DNA of 25,093 bases from an uncultured Sutterella sp. (GTDB lineage Bacteria > Pseudomonadota > Gammaproteobacteria > Burkholderiales > Burkholderiaceae_F). The stretch spans positions 1-25,093 of the forward strand of contig UQUM01000027.1 of the NCBI GenBank assembly GCA_900544255.1. Reading direction: 5' to 3'. The notes beneath the pieces were generated by a model. It worked only from the letters and a program-made list of their open reading frames with translations, had not been told where the DNA came from and did no database searches. Numbering within the stretch: position 1 is the stretch's first letter; the number at the start of each line of letters is the position of its first letter. Shown in pieces: positions 14,781-21,939 of this stretch. Position numbers and translations under genes: made by a program.

Positions 14781-14807
14781 TAAAAAGGCCGCCGTTCTGC
14801 AGGCGGC
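14781..14807 (-). terminator. Terminator after mnmA, abutting the engB start
   Basis: GCCGCC (14788-14793 on the plus strand) and GGCGGC (14802-14807) form a perfect 6-bp stem with an 8-base loop; on the minus strand it is followed by CTTTTTA. The T tract ends 12 bases before the engB GTG. Confidence 0.75.
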
Positions 14808-14847
14808 TGATTAATGGGAATAGTAAGGACGGAATCTAACCGCACGA

Positions 14848-15948
14848 TTAAGAGGCGGGCACCGGAAGGACGGTTTCAATGAAGCCGCCCCCTAAGCAGA
14901 CGTCTCCGGAATAAAGGACGGCGCTCTGGCCCGGCGTGGCCGCCCACTGGGGATCGGGAAAGGCGAGCTCACAGGTGGCTTTTTCCGTATCGGAGGCCAA
15001 AAGCCGGCAGCTGCCGTCCGGAGCCCGGTAACGCGTTTTGACGGTAACGGGCGCGTCGGCTTCGGGAGCGCAGCCCGCGGTCCAACTGCAGTGGACGGCC
15101 GAAAGGCCGGACGAAAGCAGCAGCGGATCGTCATGCCCCTGCACGACGACGAGTACGTTGCGCTTTAAATCTTTGGCGGCGACGAACCACGGTTCGCCGT
15201 TGCCGTCACGGCTGCCGCCGATGCCGATGCCCTTGCGCTGACCGATGGTATAAAAGGCAAGGCCCACGTGTTTGCCGACCACCTTACCGTCCGGTGTCTC
15301 GATCCGGCCGGGTTTTGTGGGAAGGTAGCGGTTTAAGAATTCGCGGAAAGGGCGTTCACCGATAAAACAAATGCCGGTGGAATCCTTTTTTGCGGCGACG
15401 GGAAGGCCGATTTCGGCCGCTAATTTTCGGACGTCGCGCTTATACATACCGCCCACAGGGAAGACGGCTTTGGAGAGTTGCGCCTGATTGAGGCGATGCA
15501 GAAAGTAGCTCTGATCCTTGCCGGGATCGGTGCCCCGAAGAAGTTCAAAACGACCGTCGACTTCACGCACCTGCGCGTAATGCCCGGTGGCAATGTGGTC
15601 TGCCCCCATCTTCATGGCCTGATCGAGAAACGCCTTGAATTTGATTTCGGCGTTGCAAAGGACGTCGGGGTTCGGGGTGCGGCCTGCGGAATACTCCCGC
15701 AGGAAGTCGGAAAACACCCGTTCTTTGTACTCTTTGGCGAAGTTGACGGCTTCCAAATCAATGCCGATGACGTCTGCGGCGCTCGCGGCATCAATGAAAT
15801 CCTGGCGGCTCGAACAGTATTCGCTGTCGTCATCGTCCTCCCAGTTTTTCATAAAGAGGCCGGTGACGTTGTAACCCTGCTGCTTCAAAAGGTAGGCGGA
15901 AACGGCGCTGTCCACGCCCCCGCTCATGCCAATGACGACGTTGCGCAT
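14848..15948 (-). CDS. mnmA: tRNA-specific 2-thiouridylase MnmA
   Basis: A 366-residue MnmA, which thiolates U34 of the tRNAs for Lys, Glu and Gln using ATP and sulfur from the Tus relay or IscS. The PP-loop ATP-binding motif GMSGGVDSA is at residues 7-15. The catalytic pair is Cys98 in NPDVLCNAEIKF and the persulfide Cys194 in STGICFIGER. YTIGQRKGIGIGG lies in the central domain, and the C-terminal beta-barrel is complete. Length matches E. coli (368). The ATG is preceded by a poor ribosome binding site. A TATAAT sequence lies 36 bases upstream. Confidence 0.97.
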   Translation of the reverse strand: MRNVVIGMSGGVDSAVSAYLLKQQGYNVTGLFMKNWEDDDDSEYCSSRQDFIDAASAADVIGIDLEAVNFAKEYKERVFSDFLREYSAGRTPNPDVLCNAEIKFKAFLDQAMKMGADHIATGHYAQVREVDGRFELLRGTDPGKDQSYFLHRLNQAQLSKAVFPVGGMYKRDVRKLAAEIGLPVAAKKDSTGICFIGERPFREFLNRYLPTKPGRIETPDGKVVGKHVGLAFYTIGQRKGIGIGGSRDGNGEPWFVAAKDLKRNVLVVVQGHDDPLLLSSGLSAVHCSWTAGCAPEADAPVTVKTRYRAPDGSCRLLASDTEKATCELAFPDPQWAATPGQSAVLYSGDVCLGGGFIETVLPVPAS

Positions 15949-15983
15949 GATGTGAGTAAAAAACGGTTGAAAGGAAATAAAGA

Positions 15984-15989
15984 ATTATA
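15984..15989 (-). promoter_or_regulatory. Probable -10 element of the mnmA promoter
   Basis: On the minus strand the sequence reads TATAAT, a perfect -10 hexamer, 36 bases before the mnmA ATG. No good -35 is seen 16-18 bases further upstream, so the promoter may rely on other contacts. Confidence 0.45.
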
Positions 15990-16019
15990 GAAAATCGATG
16001 ACGGTTCTTTATCAGAAAA

Positions 16020-16051
16020 AAATAAAAAAGAGCGCCCCCGAAGGAGCGCTC
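16020..16051 (-). terminator. Terminator after dcuB
   Basis: GAGCGC (16030-16035) and GCGCTC (16046-16051) pair with a 10-base loop. On the minus strand they are followed by TTTTTTATTTTTT (16029-16020 and beyond), and on the plus strand by CTTTTT, so it may work in both directions. It lies 72 bases beyond the dcuB stop. Confidence 0.8.
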
Positions 16052-16122
16052 CTTTTTGTACCCGCCACCCTGTTGGTTGGTCAGAATGACGGGCTGTCCA
16101 CTACCTTGTTTTTATTGTTGTA

Positions 16123-17469
16123 TTAGATGTAACCGTAGATAATGCCGAGCACGTAGCCGACGGCGGTCGCGGAGATCACGCCGATCAAGCCCGGGGCAAT
16201 GAACGAGTGGTTGATCACGAACTTACCGATGTGGGTCGTACCGGAGCGGTCAAACGTAAGGGCCGCAAGGTCAGACGGGTAGGTCGGCAGGATGTAGTAG
16301 CCGTAGCAGGCAGAAGCCATGGCCACCACGACTCCCGGAGGCGTACCGATCGCGAGAGCCACAGGGGTCACCGTCGCAATGGCGGCAGCCTGAGAGTTCA
16401 CGAGCTTGGAGACCAGGAGCAGCACCAGACCGTAGGCCCAGGGAGCTGCCTTCACCCATTCGGTGAGGCCGGCCTTCAACTGCGGCAGATGGTTCGAGAA
16501 CATCGTATCGGACATCCAGGCCACGCCGTAGACGGACACGATGGCGACCATACCGGCATTGAAGACGCTCGTCTTATTGATCTTCTTGGCGTTGCAGAAC
16601 ATCACCATGAGGATACCGGAGAGAAGCATGAACATCTGAATGACGAGGGTCATCGAGAGGCGCTTCTTACCGACCATCGGGCGAAGTTCAGGCACGGAAC
16701 CCATGACGGCCACAACGGCCACCGTGGCGAGGAAGATCCAGAGGGAAGCCCACTGCTTGCCGTTGAACTTCACGCCGAGGAGCGTGGTGTTTTCACCGTA
16801 AACGTACTTCTTCTGTTCGGGATCAGCAATCAAAGCCTGGAACTTTTCATCCTTGTCGAGATCCTTGCCGCGGAACAGCGAGAACGTGCCCACGAGGAAG
16901 AGACCGACGATGGCGGACGGGATCACCACGGCGAACAGCTGCACGAAGCCGAAGGGGCGACCACCCACCTGATAACCGTCCATCAGGGCGAGCAGGGACA
17001 CGGCAGCCACAGCGGCCGGCGAGCAGATCACACCCATCTGAGCAGCGATCGTGGAAGCAGCCATCGGGCGTTCCGGACGAATGTTGTTGCGGATGGCAAC
17101 GTCATAAATAATCGGGAGCATCGTGTAAACCACGTGACCCGTACCGCAGAGAATCGTGAGGAACCAGCAGAGGTACGGAGCGAGGTAGCACACGGCGCGC
17201 GGGTGTTTACGAAGCACTTTTTCTGCGATCTGCAGCAAGCAGTCCAGACCGCCCGCAGCCTGCAGAGCGGAGCTCGCGCAGACCACGGCCATAATCGTGA
17301 GAATCACGTCAACCGGCGGTTTCCCGGGCTTCAGGCCGAAGCCGAAGCAGAAAATCACCAGACCGATACCGCCCATCAAGCCCAGCGTCATGCCGCCCCT
17401 AGGAGCAGCATAGAACAAGCAGGCCAAAAGGACGACGAGTTGTAACCAGAAATCTAAACCTAGATCCAT
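16123..17469 (-). CDS. dcuB: Anaerobic C4-dicarboxylate antiporter DcuB-like
   Basis: A 448-residue inner membrane carrier of the DcuA/DcuB family with about 10-12 hydrophobic segments. Members exchange fumarate, malate or aspartate for succinate during anaerobic fumarate respiration. The blocks PGKPPVDVILTIMAVVCASS, LTILCGTGHVVYTMLPIIYD, IRNNIRPERPMAAS, SKLVNSQAAAIA and YYILPTYPSDLAALTFDRSG are close to E. coli DcuB by memory, closer than to DcuA. The start at 17469 has AGGGGAAAGGAA directly upstream. It is a single-gene unit: a 326-base upstream gap holds possible regulatory sites, and a terminator follows. The presence of this carrier fits an anaerobic or microaerobic gut lifestyle. Confidence 0.92.
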   Translation of the reverse strand: MDLGLDFWLQLVVLLACLFYAAPRGGMTLGLMGGIGLVIFCFGFGLKPGKPPVDVILTIMAVVCASSALQAAGGLDCLLQIAEKVLRKHPRAVCYLAPYLCWFLTILCGTGHVVYTMLPIIYDVAIRNNIRPERPMAASTIAAQMGVICSPAAVAAVSLLALMDGYQVGGRPFGFVQLFAVVIPSAIVGLFLVGTFSLFRGKDLDKDEKFQALIADPEQKKYVYGENTTLLGVKFNGKQWASLWIFLATVAVVAVMGSVPELRPMVGKKRLSMTLVIQMFMLLSGILMVMFCNAKKINKTSVFNAGMVAIVSVYGVAWMSDTMFSNHLPQLKAGLTEWVKAAPWAYGLVLLLVSKLVNSQAAAIATVTPVALAIGTPPGVVVAMASACYGYYILPTYPSDLAALTFDRSGTTHIGKFVINHSFIAPGLIGVISATAVGYVLGIIYGYI

Positions 17470-17741
17470 TTCCTTTCCCCTAGGTAGTTAGGACACCGCT
17501 ATTCTCTTCCAAATATTCCACCAAAGGGGTAAAACTTTCGGGTTATTTGATCTGTGTCGAATTGTTAACGAAGTTTGTTAAGGCGAAATACCTAGCGTTA
17601 AAAACGATGAGTGACACATTCGCGTGAAAACGGCGTGAAACGGGATTTTCGGGCGTCGGCATCTCGAAAAAGCCGCAGGTGAAATCGGTCAAGATCGGCG
17701 CCGACAGCGGTGTGCCTACAAAGAGGTAGGCAAGAGAAAGC
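17470..17741 (-). promoter_or_regulatory. Upstream control region of dcuB
   Basis: About 270 bases without a credible gene. It contains a direct repeat TTGTTAA (17562-17568 and 17575-17581, period 13), a half-site-like TTGAT at 17547-17551 whose partner (GTCGA) only partly fits an FNR site, and a perfect 6-bp hairpin GCCTAC/GTAGGC (17714-17719, 17726-17731). In E. coli dcuB is controlled by FNR and the DcuSR system, so oxygen-linked control is plausible, but no site here is clear-cut. A 66-codon minus-strand frame in this region shows no recognisable protein features. Confidence 0.35.
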
Positions 17742-17768
17742 AAAACGCCCGATCGGCGTGTCGGGCGT
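17742..17768 (-). terminator. Terminator after the rhodanese gene
   Basis: A perfect 8-bp stem (ACGCCCGA 17745-17752, TCGGGCGT 17761-17768), followed on the minus strand by TTTT. It lies 27 bases past the stop of the rhodanese gene. Confidence 0.85.
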
Positions 17769-17795
17769 CAAAAGAGAAAACGAAACAGCGGGCGG

Positions 17796-18179
17796 TCAGC
17801 GCGTCATGCGGTAGGGCCAGTCGTTGATGCCGCCGAAGTCAAAGACCGAGTTGAAGCCTGCCTTCACAAAAATGTCGGCGGCAATTTTGCTGCGCCGACC
17901 GCTGCGGCAGTAGATGAGCAACGTACGATCCTTGTCGGTCATTTCCTTGGGAATGCCGTTTTCAAGAACGGAGAGAGGAAGATTTTCCGCGCCTACGATG
18001 TGGCCTCGGTCATATTCCATGGGTTCTCTCACGTCGAGAACGAGAACGCCCGCGTCCTGCATCTTTTGCTGGGCTTCTTCGGGGGTGATGGTTTTGAAAG
18101 TCGTCATGGCAGGTTCGGAGCAGGCCGACAAGGCGCAGAAGGCGATGAGAAAGGTCGCGCAGCGGATGAAACGTGTCAT
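17796..18179 (-). CDS. Rhodanese-domain lipoprotein
   Basis: A 127-residue protein with a lipoprotein signal peptide (MTRFIRCATFLIAFCALSAC, lipobox LSAC with Cys20) and a single rhodanese domain. The active-site loop YCRSGRRS contains the catalytic cysteine that carries persulfide; LDVREPMEYDRGHI and GGINDWPY are the other conserved parts. It probably acts in the periplasm, tethered to a membrane, in sulfur transfer or thiol chemistry; the partner is unknown. The longer frame reaching 18269 was rejected because it runs into the tRNA terminator and destroys the signal peptide. The chosen ATG lies about 25 bases after a plausible start site from the TACAAT at 18211-18216. It is bounded by terminators, so it is probably expressed alone. 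Confidence 0.85.
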   Translation of the reverse strand: MTRFIRCATFLIAFCALSACSEPAMTTFKTITPEEAQQKMQDAGVLVLDVREPMEYDRGHIVGAENLPLSVLENGIPKEMTDKDRTLLIYCRSGRRSKIAADIFVKAGFNSVFDFGGINDWPYRMTR

Positions 18180-18210
18180 GTCGGTCAGGCAGAAAAAAAC
18201 TGAAAGCCCC

Positions 18211-18216
18211 ATTGTA
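18211..18216 (-). promoter_or_regulatory. Probable -10 element of the rhodanese gene
   Basis: TACAAT on the minus strand, 31 bases before the start codon. A TTTGTT-like sequence upstream has a 15-base spacer, which is short. The position supports the shorter, lipoprotein start. Confidence 0.35.
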
Positions 18217-18250
18217 GAGGACGGTGCCGTAAACAAAGGGACGCAAATGG

Positions 18251-18283
18251 AAAAGCCGAGACTCCGCAAAGAGAATCTCGGCT
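18251..18283 (-). terminator. Terminator after tRNA-Thr
   Basis: A perfect 8-bp stem (AGCCGAGA 18254-18261, TCTCGGCT 18276-18283), followed on the minus strand by TTTTCC. It begins six bases after the encoded CCA of the tRNA and probably ends the sspA-sspB-tRNA transcript. Confidence 0.85.
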
Positions 18284-18289
18284 CTGAAT

Positions 18290-18365
18290 TGGTGCCCCGA
18301 GTCTGACTCGAACAGACGACCTACCGCTTACAAGGCGGTTGCTCTACCAACTGAGCTATAGGGGC
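18290..18365 (-). tRNA. tRNA-Thr (anticodon TGT)
   Basis: A 76-base cloverleaf on the minus strand beginning GCCCCTATAGCTCAGTTGG and ending in an encoded CCA. The D stem is GCTC/GAGC, the anticodon stem is ACCGC/GCGGT with loop CTTGTAA (anticodon TGT, reads ACA and related Thr codons), and the T arm is GTCTG-TTCGAGT-CAGAC. The acceptor stem GCCCCTA/TCGGGGC has one mismatch, T6 against C67. It lies 23 bases after the sspB stop with no separate promoter seen, so it may be processed from the sspAB transcript. Confidence 0.95.
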
Positions 18366-18388
18366 GAAGGAGTTAAGTTTACCGAAAA

Positions 18389-18814
18389 TCAGAGTTTCGT
18401 GAAAGTCGGAATGTCGTCGTCCGAGTCATCCGGTTTTTCTGCGCGGCCGAAATCGGCCGGCGTTTCCAAAATCGGAAAATAACTCACCTTATTGGTGTCT
18501 TCTTTGGGATAGACCGCGGCAATGCGTCCGAGCGGAATGTCGATGTCGCGTACCTGTTCGCCGAAACGGGCCTGGAACCGCACGCCTTCGCGCGTCAATT
18601 CAAAGTTGTGCGTGGCTTCGGGGTGTACGCAGAATACGATGGTGCCGTCCTTGTTGACGAATTCCCGCGGCACGCGCGTCGCATCGTCTACGGCGACGAG
18701 CATATAGGGTGTCAGGCCCTCGTCTTCACACCAGTCGATGAGCGCACGGATGACGTAGCTCTTAAAGGACGGTTCCGACAAGGGAAGAACAATGGTGTTC
18801 TGATTCGAGGGCAT
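18389..18814 (-). CDS. sspB: ClpXP adaptor, stringent starvation protein B
   Basis: A 141-residue SspB, the adaptor that binds ssrA-tagged proteins and tethers them to ClpX for degradation by ClpP. The N-terminal fold (PSFKSYVIRALIDWCEDEGL, TPYMLVAVDD) and the substrate-groove strands (GTIVFCVHPEATHNFEL, VRFQARFGEQ) fit the family. An acidic, flexible linker (about 120-135) leads to a short conserved tail PTFTKL that would be the ClpX-binding (XB) segment. AAAGGAG stands six bases before the ATG. It is 20 bases downstream of sspA, the standard proteobacterial pair. Confidence 0.95.
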   Translation of the reverse strand: MPSNQNTIVLPLSEPSFKSYVIRALIDWCEDEGLTPYMLVAVDDATRVPREFVNKDGTIVFCVHPEATHNFELTREGVRFQARFGEQVRDIDIPLGRIAAVYPKEDTNKVSYFPILETPADFGRAEKPDDSDDDIPTFTKL

Positions 18815-18834
18815 GAAGGTCTCCTTTCCCGAAA

Positions 18835-19440
18835 TTAGCGGCGCATCACCTTTTCCGACGGCGTCATCGAAGCGATGAAGGCCGGACGGGCGAAGATGCT
18901 TTCGGCATACTTGAGAAGGGGCGCGGCGGACTTCGGCAGATCAATGCCGTAGTAGCCCAAGCGCCACAGAAGCGGAGCCATCATCACGTCGAGCATCGTG
19001 AATTCGTCGCCCATGAGGAACTTGTTCTTCGCGAAAATCGGCGACAGCTGCATCAGCTGCTCACGGATCTGATTGCGGGCGATCGCCTTGCGCTTTTCCG
19101 TTTCATCGCGGTTTTCAAGGACGCGCACGAAGCTGAAGAGTTCGCGCTCGAACGTGTAGAGAAAGAGGCGGGCGCGGGCACGCTGGATGGGATCGGCGGG
19201 CATCAGCTGCGGATGCGGAAAGCGTTCGTCGATGTATTCGTTGATGATGTTGGGGTTGTAGAGCGTGAGATCACGTTCCACCAAAATGGGCACATCACCG
19301 TAGGGGTTCATCGCATCGATTTCAGGCGGCTTGTTGTAAAGATCCACATCCTGAATTTCAAAGTCGCAGGCCTTTTCATTGAGCACGAAGCGGCAGCGGT
19401 GCGAGAAGGGGCAGGTCGAGCCGGAGAAGAGAACCATCAT
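18835..19440 (-). CDS. sspA: Stringent starvation protein A (GST-fold RNA polymerase-associated factor)
   Basis: A 201-residue SspA with a thioredoxin-like N-terminal domain (FSGSTCPFSHRCRFVLNEK, then NPYGDVPILVERDLTLYN) and an all-helical GST C-terminal domain. SspA binds RNA polymerase with sigma-70 and affects stationary-phase and acid-stress expression; it is not an active glutathione transferase. The proline-tyrosine-glycine-aspartate (PYGD) motif before the cis-proline is typical. The first of two adjacent ATGs (19440) is chosen because GAGGT sits nine bases before it. sspB follows directly. A 168-base gap upstream holds a strong hairpin at 19558-19595. Confidence 0.95.
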   Translation of the reverse strand: MMVLFSGSTCPFSHRCRFVLNEKACDFEIQDVDLYNKPPEIDAMNPYGDVPILVERDLTLYNPNIINEYIDERFPHPQLMPADPIQRARARLFLYTFERELFSFVRVLENRDETEKRKAIARNQIREQLMQLSPIFAKNKFLMGDEFTMLDVMMAPLLWRLGYYGIDLPKSAAPLLKYAESIFARPAFIASMTPSEKVMRR

Positions 19441-19557
19441 GGCGGAATAACCTCGGAAATGTGTTTGGAATGCTCACCGGTGCGGCCGGCAACGAAGCGT
19501 TTTCCGGCCACGGAACCAATTATTTTATCAACTATGGAAAATTTTTGCTGAAAATGT

Positions 19558-19595
19558 CGCGCAACCGTATGATTTTACGAAAGAACGGTTGCGCG
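19558..19595 (-). terminator. Perfect 11-bp hairpin after the Nif3-like gene
   Basis: CGCGCAACCGT (19558-19568) pairs with ACGGTTGCGCG (19585-19595) with a 16-base loop. On the minus strand it is followed by ACATTTTCAGC and then an A/T-rich stretch, so the T tract is not ideal. It lies 13 bases past the stop of the Nif3-like gene and is the most likely end of that unit. Confidence 0.55.
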
Positions 19596-19608
19596 TTGCG
19601 AAATTCAG

Positions 19609-20352
19609 TCACACCGGGTTGTCAATGTCGACGAAGGTGACTTCCAAGCCTTTTTCCCGGGCGATCCACTGGCCGAGCGCCCGGATGCCGAAGCGTTCGG
19701 TGGCGTGGTGCCCCGCGGCAAAGTAAGTGATGCCGGCTTCGCGGGCGATGTGCGTGGTGCGCTCAGAAATCTCGCCGGAAACGAACGCGTCGCACCCCGC
19801 AATCGCCGCCTCTTCAATCATGTCCTGAGCGGCGCCCGAACACCAGGCGACGCGACGGATGACTTTGTCCTCAGGTCCCACGACGAGCGGCGGGCGCTTG
19901 AGAACGTTCGTGATTTTGAGCGTGAGGTCATGCACGGTGACGGGGGCGGTGCTTCCTAAGCGCCCCAAATCCATTTCACCGAAGCGCCCGGTTTGCGTGA
20001 AATCCAACGCCCGGCCGAGAAGCGTGTTGTTGCCGAATTCCGGGTGGTCGTCCAGGGGGAGGTGATACCCCGCAAGATTTATGTCGGCCGCGATCAATTC
20101 CCGCACGCGCCGTCCTTTGAGGCCGGTGATTCGGGGGTCTTCGTGTTTCCAGAACCAACCGTGATGCACGAGGAGCAGATCGGCTTTGAGTTCTGCAGCT
20201 CGGCGGATGAGCTCTAAACACGCCGTGACGCCCGTAACGACGCGGGTGACTTCGCCGCGGCCTTCGACCTGCAGGCCGTTGGGGGCGTAGTCCCGGTAGT
20301 TTTCCGGCGTGAGCAGCGTATTGAGATCACGGATAAGGTCGGCGGTGCGCAT
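19609..20352 (-). CDS. Nif3-like dinuclear metal-centre protein (YbgI type)
   Basis: A 247-residue Nif3/YbgI-family protein of conserved but poorly defined function; related proteins have been described as GTP cyclohydrolase I type 2 homologues or as metal-dependent hydrolases forming a toroid. Likely metal ligands are His63/His64 in LVHHGWFWK, Asp101 in HLPLDD, and His215/His216 and Glu219 in GHHATERFG. The ending WIAREKGLEVTFVDIDNPV is complete. AGGGAG stands seven bases before the ATG. It is 11 bases downstream of the nitroreductase gene and probably co-transcribed with it. The reaction is unknown. Confidence 0.92.
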   Translation of the reverse strand: MRTADLIRDLNTLLTPENYRDYAPNGLQVEGRGEVTRVVTGVTACLELIRRAAELKADLLLVHHGWFWKHEDPRITGLKGRRVRELIAADINLAGYHLPLDDHPEFGNNTLLGRALDFTQTGRFGEMDLGRLGSTAPVTVHDLTLKITNVLKRPPLVVGPEDKVIRRVAWCSGAAQDMIEEAAIAGCDAFVSGEISERTTHIAREAGITYFAAGHHATERFGIRALGQWIAREKGLEVTFVDIDNPV

Positions 20353-20363
20353 GGCGTCACTCC

Positions 20364-21008
20364 CTAAAGTCGGGTAAAGACCTGATCGGCGGTAAGCCGC
20401 GACTTGGGGCGGGCGGCGTTGCCGTCGTTGTCGGTATGGTAACCGAGGCTGACGGCACAGATGCTTCGAAGTCCCTTGTCGGCAAATCCCAGAATTTCGT
20501 CGAGTTTTTCGGTACTGAGCCCTTCCAGCGGGGTGGAATCAATGCCTTTTTCTGCGGCGGCAAAAAGAAGGAACCCCATGGCGATATAGGCCTGACGCGA
20601 AACCCAGGCGAAGGTGCCGCCCGGCGTCTCTGAAAAGAGTTCGACGCAGCGGTGGCGTCCGGCATCCTGCTGATTTTTGAGTTCTTCCGTGGGGAAGCGT
20701 CCGTCGGCGTCTTCTTTTTGAAGAACGGCTTTGAGGTGCTCGTCCGTGACGACTGTGGGAACGGCAAAAACGACGACGTGGCTCGCGTCGGTCACCCGGG
20801 GCTGATTGAAGTCCCAGAAAGCCGGGGTGATTTTGGCTTTGGCTTCCGGGGTATCGGCAATGAAGAATTTCGTTGCCTGAGCGTTGACGGACGTGGGCGA
20901 AAGACGCAGCACTTCCAGAAGTTCCGTAAAGTCCGTGTCGGAAATGCGTTTGGTGGCGTCGTAATGCTTGGCAGTGTAGCGGCGGCGAACCGTATCAAGA
21001 ACAGTCAT
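20364..21008 (-). CDS. NfsB-like oxygen-insensitive NAD(P)H nitroreductase
   Basis: A 214-residue FMN-dependent nitroreductase resembling E. coli NfsB (217). The FMN-binding N-terminal RRRYTAKHYD, the SPTSVNAQ segment, DASHVVVFAVPT, KEDADGRFPTEE and the C-terminal PKSRLTADQVF line up with NfsB by memory. It would reduce nitroaromatics and quinones as a cytoplasmic homodimer; the native substrate is not known. GGGAGAAAAGG precedes the ATG. It leads a two-gene unit with the Nif3-like gene, and its own promoter probably lies in the 92 bases after prmC. Confidence 0.92.
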   Translation of the reverse strand: MTVLDTVRRRYTAKHYDATKRISDTDFTELLEVLRLSPTSVNAQATKFFIADTPEAKAKITPAFWDFNQPRVTDASHVVVFAVPTVVTDEHLKAVLQKEDADGRFPTEELKNQQDAGRHRCVELFSETPGGTFAWVSRQAYIAMGFLLFAAAEKGIDSTPLEGLSTEKLDEILGFADKGLRSICAVSLGYHTDNDGNAARPKSRLTADQVFTRL

Positions 21009-21100
21009 CCTTTTCTCCCGAAAAAAGTCGGAATCCGCGCGGGCGGAATCGATTGTCGGAAAGTGTAGCGGGAGAAACGCAGAAATCGGTGACAGTTTTG

Positions 21101-21925
21101 TTAAGCAATGTTCGGCGCAAAACCTTGGGTGACCCGGTCGTTGTCCCCGAGGTCGCGCAGCGTGACGATGCTGCGGTACCCCAGCTGCTGTAGGATGTTT
21201 CGCACGGCCGCTCCCTGATCGTACCCGTGTTCAAACGCGAGAACCCCGTTGTCCCTGAGGTGAAAAAGCGCCTCGGCCGCGATGCGCCGAATGTCGTCCA
21301 AGCCGTCAACTCCCGCCGTGAGAGCCGTGACGGGCTCCCATCTGAGGGCCGGCAGGTGACGGTCGCCTTCGGCGATGTAAGGGGGGTTCGAAACGATGAG
21401 GTCGAACTTCTCACCCGGCTCAACGGCCCCGAACCATTCCCCGGCGCGGAACGTGAGGTTGTCGGCCTGAAGGCGTCGGGCGTTTTCCCGGGCGACGGTG
21501 AGCGCTTCTTCACTGATGTCGGTGGCGACGACGGTGGTTTTCGGTTTTTCCAGCGCGAGCGTGACGGCGATGCAGCCGCTGCCGGTGCCTAATTCCAACA
21601 CGGTCAGCGCTTTGTCGGCAATGGTGTGCAGCGCCGCTTCAACGAGCGTTTCCGTGTCGGGACGCGGAATCAGGACGGCCGGAGTGACGACGAAGTCCCG
21701 GCCCCAAAAAGCCTGCAGTCCCGTGAGGTAAGGGATGGGGTAACCCGCTTCGGCCTTTTCCAAATCTTGACAGAAGGCAAGCACGCAGGCGTTTTCGACC
21801 GTTTTCTCCGGGTGCATGATGAGTGCTTCCGGACGTACGCCGAGGCGGTGTGCGAGCAAAAGTCTCGCTTCCGAGCGGCTGACGCCGCCGTGATTTAACC
21901 GCAGCAATTCCTGCACCGTCGTCAT
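21101..21925 (-). CDS. prmC: Release factor glutamine methyltransferase PrmC (HemK)
   Basis: A 274-residue PrmC, which methylates the glutamine of the GGQ motif in release factors RF1 and RF2. The N-terminal helical substrate-binding domain (about 1-75) is followed by the SAM-dependent methyltransferase with ELGTGSG (111-117) and the catalytic NPPY at 180-183. IPRPDTE just before the SAM domain is diagnostic. It starts 14 bases after prfA, its own substrate, and the hemA-prfA-prmC order is widely conserved. Confidence 0.97.
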   Translation of the reverse strand: MTTVQELLRLNHGGVSRSEARLLLAHRLGVRPEALIMHPEKTVENACVLAFCQDLEKAEAGYPIPYLTGLQAFWGRDFVVTPAVLIPRPDTETLVEAALHTIADKALTVLELGTGSGCIAVTLALEKPKTTVVATDISEEALTVARENARRLQADNLTFRAGEWFGAVEPGEKFDLIVSNPPYIAEGDRHLPALRWEPVTALTAGVDGLDDIRRIAAEALFHLRDNGVLAFEHGYDQGAAVRNILQQLGYRSIVTLRDLGDNDRVTQGFAPNIA

Positions 21926-21939
21926 GGTGGTTCCGTCCG

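Noticed and set aside
16207..17445. Plus-strand 412-codon frame over dcuB
   Set aside because: A strongly histidine-, arginine- and glutamate-rich shadow of a hydrophobic membrane protein.
17543..17743. Minus-strand 66-codon frame upstream of dcuB
   Set aside because: No recognisable domain and no ribosome binding site; it overlaps the repeats and hairpin of the control region.
18180..18269. Longer N-terminus for the rhodanese protein
   Set aside because: It starts within the tRNA-Thr terminator and precedes the likely promoter; the shorter start gives a clear lipoprotein signal.
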